A DNA stretch of 64,000 nucleotides from JAEZDC01 sp036676415. Lineage in GTDB: Bacteria; Bacteroidota; Bacteroidia; Chitinophagales; Chitinophagaceae. The translations under genes were made by a program, and so were the position numbers. Shown in pieces: positions 55,230-63,096 of this stretch. Every line of letters begins with the position of its first letter. Positions within the stretch are counted from its first letter, which is position 1. The notes beneath the pieces were generated by a model. That model saw only the letters and a list, made by a program, of their open reading frames with translations, was not told the DNA's origin and ran no database searches. The DNA is taken from positions 1-64,000 of the forward strand of contig JAKFCX010000019.1 in assembly GCA_036676415.1 (NCBI GenBank), written 5' to 3'.

Positions 55230-58200
55230 ATGCATACCCAGCTTCAAAAAGCCATTGAGCAAAACTCATTAGTAATTTTTGCAGGATCAGGAACTTCTAC
55301 GGTACTTGGATTACCAAATTGGCAGGACCTCACAAAAGATATATTAAGAGAGCTAGAGAAATACAACACCGACCTAAAAGCCTTTGAACAATTATTAGAG
55401 TCAAATACGTTGTCCCCGCTACAAGTATTGGATCATCTTGAACACTCATATCGTCCGCAAATATTGACTTCGGTAACAAAAAAGCTGCTTCTTAGCAAAA
55501 GCCTCAATTATTCGGTTCACAAAAAGCTATATGAATTAAGCCCAAAGATATTAACGACTAATTACGATAAGGCATTTGAATTTTCATTAGAAAAGCAGGC
55601 AAACATTGTAACTGACCTAAGTAAATTCAAGATGCATGGAATCGGTAATGGGGAAGAGTACATATTTAAAATACATGGTGATATAGATGTACCAGAAAAT
55701 TGTGTTTTATTCACTTCACAATACAATAAACTTTACAAAGAAAAGGATAGCGCTTTTCTTCTTGAACTAAAAAAAATATTAACTAATAAAACGATTCTAT
55801 TTATTGGATTTAGTTTGAAAGATCCTTTTTTTATAGAGCTATTGCAAAAGCTAGATAATATGTACAATGGCTTTTTAGCTCCCCATTTTATTATTACTAC
55901 CGAGGAAAGTTTTAATTATCCAAATGACAAAATAATTCCTTTAAAATTACAAAGCTATTCCACCGATAAAGTGATATCCTTCCTTGACGATCTAATTGCT
56001 TTAAAACCAATCACGAAACTGTATACGCAAAAAAAAGAAGAGACAGTTTTGATAACCAAACCTAAAATTTCAGTACTGAAATCGAATCCTATAAACAAAG
56101 ATTTCACTATCAATGAAGAAATCATTATCGAACAACTTTTGAAGTACGATTCGAATATAAACCTCAGTCTTTTAAATTTTGATAGCCTTCAAGCCATTGA
56201 TAATAGCGATTTAGCATTCATTATAACTAAAGCCGTTAAAAACAAACTTATAATTGAAGATGAATATTTAAGCGGTAAGCAAGTCACTGTCGATGAAATA
56301 ATAGAAAATATTCCATGCACATCACTCAAATGTTTGATAATCCTTCATGAGGGCGATTTTAGCTGTAAAGTTGAAAATAAAATTTTACCTGTCATACTCA
56401 TCAAAATTAACTCAGAGAAAACAAAAGACGTAGTAACAAAATTTACCTACCATTTCTTTGTTAAACACGAACTTCCTAACGCTTTTCAATTGGAAATCAC
56501 CTGCGTCAACGAAGGTTATCTCAAATTCATGGAGATTAAAAAAGGGACCGGAAAATTATTCAAGTTTCAGCCGACCATTTCAAAATTTATAGATCAAAAG
56601 AATCTTCAAAAATTCATTGGTAGAAAAACTGATATAGAAAGTATTGTTAGAAAATTAATCGATCTAAAATATGAGGATAAACTTTTAACCGTCAAAGGCA
56701 GTGGAGGTATTGGCAAAACCACGATTATCACGAAAGCAGCAATAGAGGTGGCTGAGAGAAAACATTTTGACAAAGGTGTACATTTTGTCCCTTGTCAAAA
56801 TATAATTTCTTTTGAAAACTTTCAATTCGCTATCTCACAGTGTTTCGATTTAATTTCTTCGATTAGAATCAAAGAGCAAATCGAAGAGAATTTCAGCTTT
56901 AAAAACCGTCTGATAATTTTAGACAATTTTGAAACTCTTTTACATCTCCCAGAAAGAGAGGATATAATAGATCTAACTTCCTTTATCTGCGATTACTCTT
57001 GTATTGCCGTCACCACAAGACAACTTTTAGAATTAGATTTCGAAGATGTATATGACTTACGAAACTTTACTACAGATGAAGGAGTAGCATTGTTTAAAAG
57101 TATCTACCCAAAAATAAATCCTTCAGATGAGAAAATTCTTCGTGAATCGATAGTGGAGCAACTTTTGAATAATAATCCCCTGGCAATTAAATTAATTGCA
57201 AAAGGCTTACCTGAAGGGAAACAAATGACGATCCTTAAAGATGAATTGGAAGAGAACTTGTTTAGAGATGATAATATTGAACAAATTTTCGAAAGACCTG
57301 AAGACATTAATATTGAAAAATCTAAGTCAATCTATCATTCAATAAACTATTCATATCAAAAGCTTTCTGAAAAGGAAAAACTCACTTTTGAACTTTTATC
57401 GCTTTTCCCTGATGGCATTCATTTAGAAAATTTTAAGGGTTTCTCAAAAAATGCGAAGAAAAGTATGCTTACAGTAAGTGATAAAGACATAAAATACTTA
57501 GACAATAAATCACTCTTGGAGAACTCTAACAATTTCTTGAAACTACAATCTATTATAAGCCGATTTGCTGACTACCAGTTTTCAAAAAGGGACGAGGATG
57601 TAAAAAAGGAATACTATCAGCTGGTATTTAATTTTAATAGCTTCATGTTGACTCTTATTGGCAAAACCAAATTACTCAGGAGTTCCGATTCGTTACGATT
57701 CTTAGATATGAGCTATAATAACTTGCTCAAGGTTTTTGAAATTATGGAGTTCATAGATGAGCCGATTAATTCAAAACTAAATTTTATAGATGATGTTTCT
57801 AATCAATTTAGAAGAACCAACCAACCTGATCAATTTTTAAAAAAATTAAAGAAATTATCTGAAAGATTTGAGGGAAAGGAAGCGCTATTAGTTAAAGTCA
57901 TGGAATATCATACTGAATATTGGACTCGCAATTTTGACGTTATAGAAAAACTTGTTCGTAAAATATCTCCTCAAGAGCTAAACGGCTTGAATAAAGAAGA
58001 TGCATTAGACGAATTGATACTCCAAAATGCAGCTGCGATATATGAATGTGAAGGCTTAAGCTATGAACTTCTTCAACATATTATTAACCTATCAATTTAC
58101 AGTATAAGAATAGATCACAAGCTATTCAAACTTGGCTACTTAGATGAGGCCTTGTGGGTAGTTAACAATCAAAAGGATGAGGATGATTTCGGAACCTTAG

Positions 58201-58733
58201 TCATAAAATTATTTCATGGGTCCATTAATGTCGAATTAATTGACGAGTATATAGAGAGCTTATATAAAAAAGAGGTTTTAGAGATTTGTCAATGCACCTA
58301 CCTTAAATCTCAATTACAAACGGTAAATCTTGAGAGTATCAAGAAATTGGTAATAAGTAATCCATATTCACATGGTATTATCAATTTGATGCAAGCTACC
58401 CATGAAAGTTCAATAGAACGAAAAAGGGAAATCTATGAAAATGCATTAAAGCATCTGTTTCATATTAAATATTATTATCTAGAAGGAATTTTGAAATATT
58501 GTTCGATACTTGAAGAACATAACTATAAAGAAGAATTTGACAAATGGCAATCCGAGGGTTTAGCTTTGGCACAACAATATCATTATGCATATTTGGTTTT
58601 TCTTTTCGAAAAACTGAAAAATCCTCACCTTGTTTGGAACCAAGAGCATTATATTCAGAAATACGCACCTTTAGAAGGATTACCTGAATACATGAAACTT
58701 TATATTAAAGAAAAGCAGAAGCAAAAAAAATAA
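55230..58733 (+). CDS. SIR2-STAND (NB-ARC-like) protein with helical-repeat C-terminus, candidate anti-phage effector
   Basis: A 1167-residue protein without signal peptide or membrane helices. Residues 1-250 are a SIR2-like NAD-binding domain: FAGSGTS (17-23), TTNYD (109-113, N111) and KIHGD (147-151, H149) preserve the NADase-type residues. Residues about 275-450 form an unassigned alpha/beta segment. Residues about 460-700 are a STAND/NB-ARC ATPase: FIGRKTDIE, Walker A GSGGIGKTT (490-498), Walker B LIILDNFE (D565) and a TTR sensor (595-597). Residues about 750-1167 look like TPR-type helical repeats. The layout parallels Avs5-type SIR2-STAND defence proteins, in which the STAND part senses phage and the SIR2 domain depletes NAD. 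Base use is visibly more AT-rich than in its neighbours, consistent with transfer. An XRE regulator is adjacent. Defence function is inferred. Confidence 0.85.
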   Translation: MHTQLQKAIEQNSLVIFAGSGTSTVLGLPNWQDLTKDILRELEKYNTDLKAFEQLLESNTLSPLQVLDHLEHSYRPQILTSVTKKLLLSKSLNYSVHKKLYELSPKILTTNYDKAFEFSLEKQANIVTDLSKFKMHGIGNGEEYIFKIHGDIDVPENCVLFTSQYNKLYKEKDSAFLLELKKILTNKTILFIGFSLKDPFFIELLQKLDNMYNGFLAPHFIITTEESFNYPNDKIIPLKLQSYSTDKVISFLDDLIALKPITKLYTQKKEETVLITKPKISVLKSNPINKDFTINEEIIIEQLLKYDSNINLSLLNFDSLQAIDNSDLAFIITKAVKNKLIIEDEYLSGKQVTVDEIIENIPCTSLKCLIILHEGDFSCKVENKILPVILIKINSEKTKDVVTKFTYHFFVKHELPNAFQLEITCVNEGYLKFMEIKKGTGKLFKFQPTISKFIDQKNLQKFIGRKTDIESIVRKLIDLKYEDKLLTVKGSGGIGKTTIITKAAIEVAERKHFDKGVHFVPCQNIISFENFQFAISQCFDLISSIRIKEQIEENFSFKNRLIILDNFETLLHLPEREDIIDLTSFICDYSCIAVTTRQLLELDFEDVYDLRNFTTDEGVALFKSIYPKINPSDEKILRESIVEQLLNNNPLAIKLIAKGLPEGKQMTILKDELEENLFRDDNIEQIFERPEDINIEKSKSIYHSINYSYQKLSEKEKLTFELLSLFPDGIHLENFKGFSKNAKKSMLTVSDKDIKYLDNKSLLENSNNFLKLQSIISRFADYQFSKRDEDVKKEYYQLVFNFNSFMLTLIGKTKLLRSSDSLRFLDMSYNNLLKVFEIMEFIDEPINSKLNFIDDVSNQFRRTNQPDQFLKKLKKLSERFEGKEALLVKVMEYHTEYWTRNFDVIEKLVRKISPQELNGLNKEDALDELILQNAAAIYECEGLSYELLQHIINLSIYSIRIDHKLFKLGYLDEALWVVNNQKDEDDFGTLVIKLFHGSINVELIDEYIESLYKKEVLEICQCTYLKSQLQTVNLESIKKLVISNPYSHGIINLMQATHESSIERKREIYENALKHLFHIKYYYLEGILKYCSILEEHNYKEEFDKWQSEGLALAQQYHYAYLVFLFEKLKNPHLVWNQEHYIQKYAPLEGLPEYMKLYIKEKQKQKK

Positions 58734-58891
58734 CTCTCAGCTCTCCACAGCTCTCCAAAGAGTTCGCTTCATCGGCTCTTTGCGAGGCAGATTATAATCC
58801 AGACTTTGCCTGGCATTCGAAGAACGAAACATAAGCGTTAGAATTAATGTTGAATTTTTTCAAGCAGACTTAGCCTGCTTCTGATTAGACA

Positions 58892-58918
58892 TCCAAAGAG
58901 CCTGCAGAACTCTTTGGA
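58892..58918. repeat. Inverted repeat after the VOC gene
   Basis: TCCAAAGAG (58892-58900) and CTCTTTGGA (58910-58918) form a perfect 9-bp stem with a 9-nt loop in the 194-nt gap between the SIR2-STAND and convergent VOC genes. There is no T-run; it may be a weak bidirectional terminator. AAGCAG/CTGCTT nearby forms a second small stem. Confidence 0.5.
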
Positions 58919-58927
58919 TAGCGGTGC

Positions 58928-59365
58928 TTATATCTTCCCCTTATGTCTTTCATCATAATCTACCATCCACTCAATACCGTATTTATCTCTGAACATGCCA
59001 AAATAAGACCCCCACGGACTTTCGGCAATAGGACACTCAATAGTACCACCAGCGGATAGTCCGTTAAATATCCTGTCAGCTTCTTCCCGGCTTTCCGCAC
59101 CAACGGATATTTTAGACCTGTTCTCATTCTCGTTAACCTTGCCCATAAATTCAGGAACATCATTACCCATCAAAACATTACTGCCAATCGGTAATGCAAT
59201 GTGCATGATCTTGTTAGCTTCTGTTTCTGAAAAACTTGTTCCAGGGGCTGCCATGTCTTTAAAACGTATGATGTTTACAAATGTTCCCCCGAACACTGAG
59301 CGGTAAAATTCAAATGCTTCTTCTGCATTTCCATTGAAATTGATGTGTGGATTGATTAGCGCCAT
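58928..59365 (-). CDS. VOC-family protein, PhnB-like
   Basis: A 145-residue glyoxalase-fold protein of the PhnB/3-demethylubiquinone methyltransferase-like group (INPHINFNGNAEEAFEFYRSVFGG start, WGSYFGMFRDKYGIEWMVDY end). Enzyme role unknown; such proteins are often stand-alone. It is convergent with the SIR2-STAND gene. Confidence 0.85.
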   Translation of the reverse strand: MALINPHINFNGNAEEAFEFYRSVFGGTFVNIIRFKDMAAPGTSFSETEANKIMHIALPIGSNVLMGNDVPEFMGKVNENENRSKISVGAESREEADRIFNGLSAGGTIECPIAESPWGSYFGMFRDKYGIEWMVDYDERHKGKI

Positions 59366-59584
59366 GTTGGTTTCTTTTTTACAAACCTATGTTGTTTTCG
59401 ATTCAGCGATAAGGTGTTAAAGCGGCAAAAAAGAGGTGATTTGCGGCAAGCGATATTTCTTACGTATTATTTAATAACATGCCAGGTTCCATCATAAACA
59501 CTTCTAATGATGCTCACGTGCAGTAAGACGATCAGCAAAACCGGACAGGTTAGTTGTAAGCATTTTTCAATACCATTGCATCAT

Positions 59585-60595
59585 ATGAGCAATCATGTCT
59601 CCTGGTCCATCTTAGAACTCGCTATTGTTTCAGACGGCGAAACCATGCAGCAAACGCTGCACAATTCACTTGCACTGGCAAAGCAGGCAGAAGCAGATAA
59701 CTATAAACGCATCTGGTTTGCAGAGCATCATAATTCAGAGAACATCGGCAGCAGTGCTACTGCTTTACTAATCGGTTACGTGGCAGAGAACACCAATACC
59801 ATCCGTGTGGGTTCAGGTGGTATCATGCTGCCCAATCATTCACCACTCATTATTGCAGAACAGTTTGGAACGCTGGCTCATCTGTATCCCGGTCGTATCG
59901 ATCTTGGTCTTGGCAGGGCTCCCGGTACTGATCAACTCACGGCACAGGCCATCCGTTCAGATTTTATGCAGGCAGCACATTCATTTCCTGCAGAGGTGGA
60001 GAAGATACTGCAATACTTCTCTCCTGCTAACAATGCATCCAAAGTAAGAGCTGCCATTGCAGAAGGAACGAATGTTCCGCTATACATACTGGGCTCCAGT
60101 ACAGACAGTGCTCATCTTGCAGCTAAGATGGGACTGCCGTATGCATTTGCCAGTCATTTTGCTACAACGCATTTACAGGAAGCGTTGGAGATATACAGGG
60201 ATGAATTCCGTCCATCTGAATTTTTAGATGAGCCTTATTCCATGGCCGGCGTAAACATATATATGGCAGACACAGATGAGGAAGCGGAAAAGCAATTCAC
60301 CAGCCTGATAAAAATGTTTGTAGGTGTGCTTACCGGTAACAGGCAACCTCTACAGCCACCAACAGAAATGACAGATGAGTTGAGAGAGTTACTGCAACAT
60401 CCTGCTGTATACCAGATGCTGAAATATTCTTTCTATGGTTCTAAACAAACGGTAAGTAAAGCTGTAGATTCATTTCTTGCAGACACCGGTGTGGATGAAC
60501 TGGTAGCAGTATGTACCATGCATAATATTAATGACCGGTTAAAATCTTTTCGGTTGTTTGCAGAGATGATGGTTTCACGGAAAGATGCTGAGTAG
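59585..60595 (+). CDS. LLM-class (luciferase-like) flavin oxidoreductase
   Basis: A 336-residue FMN-dependent monooxygenase-type TIM barrel: WFAEHHNSENIGSSA, RVGSGGIMLPNHSPL, EQFGTLAHLYPGRIDLGLGRAPG. The substrate is unknown. The ATG at 59585 begins the conserved protein; an upstream ATG at 59507 would add an unrelated leader. The last codons and stop are formed by a short repeat (copy 2), so the SRKDAE tail is repeat-derived. Confidence 0.87.
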   Translation: MSNHVSWSILELAIVSDGETMQQTLHNSLALAKQAEADNYKRIWFAEHHNSENIGSSATALLIGYVAENTNTIRVGSGGIMLPNHSPLIIAEQFGTLAHLYPGRIDLGLGRAPGTDQLTAQAIRSDFMQAAHSFPAEVEKILQYFSPANNASKVRAAIAEGTNVPLYILGSSTDSAHLAAKMGLPYAFASHFATTHLQEALEIYRDEFRPSEFLDEPYSMAGVNIYMADTDEEAEKQFTSLIKMFVGVLTGNRQPLQPPTEMTDELRELLQHPAVYQMLKYSFYGSKQTVSKAVDSFLADTGVDELVAVCTMHNINDRLKSFRLFAEMMVSRKDAE

Positions 60596-60604
60596 CAAAG
60601 ACGC
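60574..60604 (+). repeat. 32-bp short repeat, copy 2 (overlaps gene end)
   Basis: TTCACGGAAAGATGCTGAGT plus AGCAAAGACGC, matching copies at 53440 and 63019 with a few differences. It encodes the C-terminal SRKDAE and the stop codon of the LLM gene. The structured repeat copy B starts 6 nt after it. Confidence 0.7.
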
Positions 60605-60610
60605 AGTTTA

Positions 60611-60992
60611 TGCTCAAGCCGCAGGGCTTCGTATCTACAACGACGCTGCACCTGCTTCTTTGGTGCAATATGGCTTTGCCATTGCACCAATTCCGACAAG
60701 TCGGAACCGAACCAGCTGAGGCGTCTTATGTAGATACTGTTGGAATACTGGAGTATTAACAGCAATGCATAGAGCACGACAAATTCAAGAAGCTCGAAAT
60801 TTATTTTGGTGCTGCACATGATATCAAGGCTCTGCTGCTGAAGTCACAGTAGTACCACAGCTATATCAAGGCGTGATCAAACGAAAGGGGTGAAATCGAA
60901 GATTAGCGAAGGCAAAAAACAATAGCTAATACTGAGCAATTATCTTTCGTTTGTGGGCTTCTTTGGTTCTTTCTTGCCCACCAAGAAAGAAC
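60611..60992 (+). repeat. Structured repeat, copy B
   Basis: A 382-bp element homologous to copy A. Pairings: GTATCTAC (60631-60638) with GTAGATAC (60730-60737); a long GCAATATGGC/GCCATTGC hairpin; TTCCGAC/GTCGGAA (60691-60706); CAAACGAAAG (60878-60887) with CTTTCGTTTG (60944-60953). Ends in an 11-bp perfect GTTCTTTCTTG/CAAGAAAGAAC hairpin (60966-60976, 60982-60992). Several pairs differ from copies A and C on both strands of the stem. Confidence 0.88.
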
Positions 60993-60995
60993 ATA

Positions 60996-61039
60996 AAGAT
61001 GCTCAAGCCGCAGGGGTTTGTATTTTCAAAGAGCATCTT
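60996..61039 (+). repeat. Partial repeat fragment with own hairpin
   Basis: AAGATGCTC (60996-61004) and GAGCATCTT (61031-61039) pair perfectly. In between is the CAAGCCGCAGGGG start of the structured repeat, which then breaks off. It looks like a truncated copy or the head of a composite unit leading to copy C. Confidence 0.6.
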
Positions 61040-61088
61040 AGCAACTGCTATATCAGTCTGAGGCTCTCGAAGATGTTTCCAGTTTTTT

Positions 61089-61427
61089 TGCTCAAGCCGC
61101 ATGGCTTCGTATCTACAACGACGCTGCACCTGCTTCTTTGCATTGATATCGCTTTGCGATCACTGCAATTCCGATTACATCGGAACCGAACCAGCTGAGG
61201 CGTCTTATGTAGATACTGTTGGAATACTGGAGTATTAACAGCAATGCATAGCGCACGACAAAATTCAAGAAGCTCGAAATTTATTTTGGTACTGCACATG
61301 ATATCAAGGCTCTGCTGCTGAAGTCACAGTAGCACCACAGTTACATCAAGGTGTGATCCAACGGCAGTGCTGTAATATCTGCCGTTTGTGGACTTCTTTG
61401 GTTCTTTCTTTCCCACCAAGAAAGAAC
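61089..61427 (+). repeat. Structured repeat, copy C
   Basis: A 339-bp copy. Same outer pairing (61109-61116 with 61209-61216) and TTCCGAT/ATCGGAA. The terminal stem is AACGGCAG (61360-61367) with CTGCCGTT (61379-61386), where the long inner loop of copies A and B is deleted and two base pairs are changed on both arms. Final hairpin GTTCTTTCTT/AAGAAAGAAC at 61401-61427. Confidence 0.88.
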
Positions 61428-61516
61428 ATACCAATAAAGCTCAAGCAACTGATAGAAATACCAGTAATAAGGTTGCAACATTTTAGTATTTTGCCTTGGA
61501 TAACAGCTAAACAGAT

Positions 61517-62047
61517 ATGTACAAATTACTAGTTATAGTCCTTTTGATCTTTAATTCATCACTAGCGGATGCCCAGACGATTAAATTGAACTACAAACCA
61601 AAAGGAGTGTTCATCCATTTTCATTTAGACGGCTCTGACTTTTATACAGACACCACAGCCCTCATGTCTATTTATAACGAAAAAAAATCAGCTCATAAGG
61701 CCTATACTTCTGCAGTAAAAGCTCACATACGTAAAGCTGTTGCTAATACAGGTAGCGATACTATTTCATTTCCCGGGGAGTTTGCGCTATTCGCTGAAAC
61801 TCATGTACCGAATACAAGCGATAGATGGCACTTACGTTACGCAGTGATAGAGTTGATTGAAAAAAGAAAGGTGATCATTCGAGATAATTCTGGCCACGAC
61901 GTGCCCAAATTGATGAAAGCCGTGAAAGGTCAAACAGAATCAACGATAACCTATTTGTATACCAGTCATATCTGTGGTGAACAGATCCTAGAACAAACGT
62001 ATCAAATACGCACATCTGCCAGAGAAGTCCGGCTACGTCGTTTTTGA
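61517..62047 (+). CDS. Exported protein, unknown function
   Basis: A 176-residue protein with a signal peptide (about 1-20, ends ADAQ). The body is mixed alpha/beta with KLNYKPKGVFIHFHLDGSDF and a CGEQILEQTYQI strand. No recognised family. It follows structured repeat copy C. Confidence 0.6.
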   Translation: MYKLLVIVLLIFNSSLADAQTIKLNYKPKGVFIHFHLDGSDFYTDTTALMSIYNEKKSAHKAYTSAVKAHIRKAVANTGSDTISFPGEFALFAETHVPNTSDRWHLRYAVIELIEKRKVIIRDNSGHDVPKLMKAVKGQTESTITYLYTSHICGEQILEQTYQIRTSAREVRLRRF

Positions 62048-62080
62048 TTCTCTATTTTACAACCTGTAAGTTCAATCAAA

Positions 62081-63037
62081 ATGAACGATAAGGGTGCTGA
62101 ATTTCATTATGCAGATCAGCGAAACCTGGCAGGTTTATTACAACAATCGAAGATGAGCCATCATATAAGCAAATTGATAGAGATGCACAACATGGGCATT
62201 GTGGTAGAGAACCTGGACAATGCCATATCTTTTTTTACAGAAATAGGGTTAAAGCTAGAGGGACGTTCAACGGTCGAAGGTGAATGGGCTGGTCGAGTAA
62301 CAGGTTTAGCTGATCAGCGTGTGGAGATGGCAATGATGGTGACACCTGACGGACATAGCCGTCTCGAAATCACGAAATTTCTTTCTCCGGCTGTTATATC
62401 GGGATATCGTACAGCACCGGCTAATTCGTATGGTTATTTACGCCTTATGTTCAGGGTTGATAATCTTGACGAACTGGTGGCAAGGCTCATTGGTCACGGT
62501 GCAGAGCTTGTGGGTGAAGTTGTGCAGTATGAAAATGTTTATCGCCTTTGTTACATACGTGGAGTGGAAGGTTTGCTGATAGGGCTTGCAGAACAACTAT
62601 CACCGCAGGAAAATATAGTAAACACTGAGCCTGTAAGAAAAGGACTTTCTAATAATAACCGGATCATTATTGCAGTGCTATGCTTTGCAGTAGCCATCTT
62701 TGGTTTCATGTTGAAACTGCCTTCGGCGTTTCGGGGTATTGATAAGGAACTACACGCAGCATTTTATTTTCTCGCAGCAGCATTTTTAAATGTGCTGTTT
62801 GCAAAGCGAAGCCTTGTGAGGCATATTATCATTTTTGTCGCACTGTATTTATTCGGTATGGCAATAGAATACAGCCAGGCATATTCCAACAGGTTTTTCA
62901 GTAGACGGATTCACGGACGTTTTGACCCGGAAGATGTGCAATGGAATTTGAATGGATTGATTGCTTTCTCTTTGGTTTGGGTTGTTTGTGTGAGCTTTAA
63001 ATTGATCTATAAGAATATTTCACGCAAAGGCGCTTAG
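62081..63037 (+). CDS. VOC-domain / VanZ-like membrane-domain fusion
   Basis: A 318-residue single frame. Residues about 30-170 are a VOC (glyoxalase/bleomycin-resistance-like) domain: EMHNMGIVVENLDNAISFFTEIGL to GLLIGLAEQL, where a free-standing VOC protein would normally end. From about 190 onward are four membrane helices with FRGIDKELHAAFYFLAAAF and DPEDVQWNLNGLIAF, resembling VanZ-like proteins. The frame is open throughout with no sign of an error. A shorter start at ATG 62153 (MSHHISKL) fits VOC homologues better. The last codons (SRKGA) and stop are formed by a short repeat (copy 3). Confidence 0.78.
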   Translation: MNDKGAEFHYADQRNLAGLLQQSKMSHHISKLIEMHNMGIVVENLDNAISFFTEIGLKLEGRSTVEGEWAGRVTGLADQRVEMAMMVTPDGHSRLEITKFLSPAVISGYRTAPANSYGYLRLMFRVDNLDELVARLIGHGAELVGEVVQYENVYRLCYIRGVEGLLIGLAEQLSPQENIVNTEPVRKGLSNNNRIIIAVLCFAVAIFGFMLKLPSAFRGIDKELHAAFYFLAAAFLNVLFAKRSLVRHIIIFVALYLFGMAIEYSQAYSNRFFSRRIHGRFDPEDVQWNLNGLIAFSLVWVVCVSFKLIYKNISRKGA

Positions 63038-63050
63038 TATGCAAAGACGC
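63019..63050 (+). repeat. 32-bp short repeat, copy 3 (overlaps gene end)
   Basis: TTCACGCAAAGGCGCTTAGT plus ATGCAAAGACGC. It encodes SRKGA and the stop of the VOC-VanZ gene. Closest match is copy 1 at 53440. Confidence 0.7.
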
Positions 63051-63096
63051 CAGGAGAACCTTTGCGATCCTGGCTCCTTTGCCTTTTTGCTTGAAA

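Larger units (their letters stand above)
60596..61516. other. 921-nt gene-free stretch built from repeat copies
   Basis: Between the LLM gene and the next exported protein. It contains structured repeat copies B and C and a partial fragment between them, each followed by a hairpin. No gene is supported. Minus-strand open frames here share peptide stretches between copies because the DNA is repeated, not because they are genes. Confidence 0.8.

Noticed and set aside
59507..59584. Extended start of the LLM oxidoreductase
   Set aside because: The extra 26 residues are not like the family; the conserved sequence begins at ATG 59585.
53527..61299. Minus-strand open frames in the repeat copies that share peptides such as TPQLVRFRCNRN
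   Set aside because: The similarity comes from the repeated DNA; the stems show base-pair rather than codon conservation, and the frames end differently in each copy.
53378..61516. Insertion sequence with transposase associated with the repeat copies
   Set aside because: No transposase or recombinase frame is present, and terminal inverted repeats spanning whole copies are not visible.
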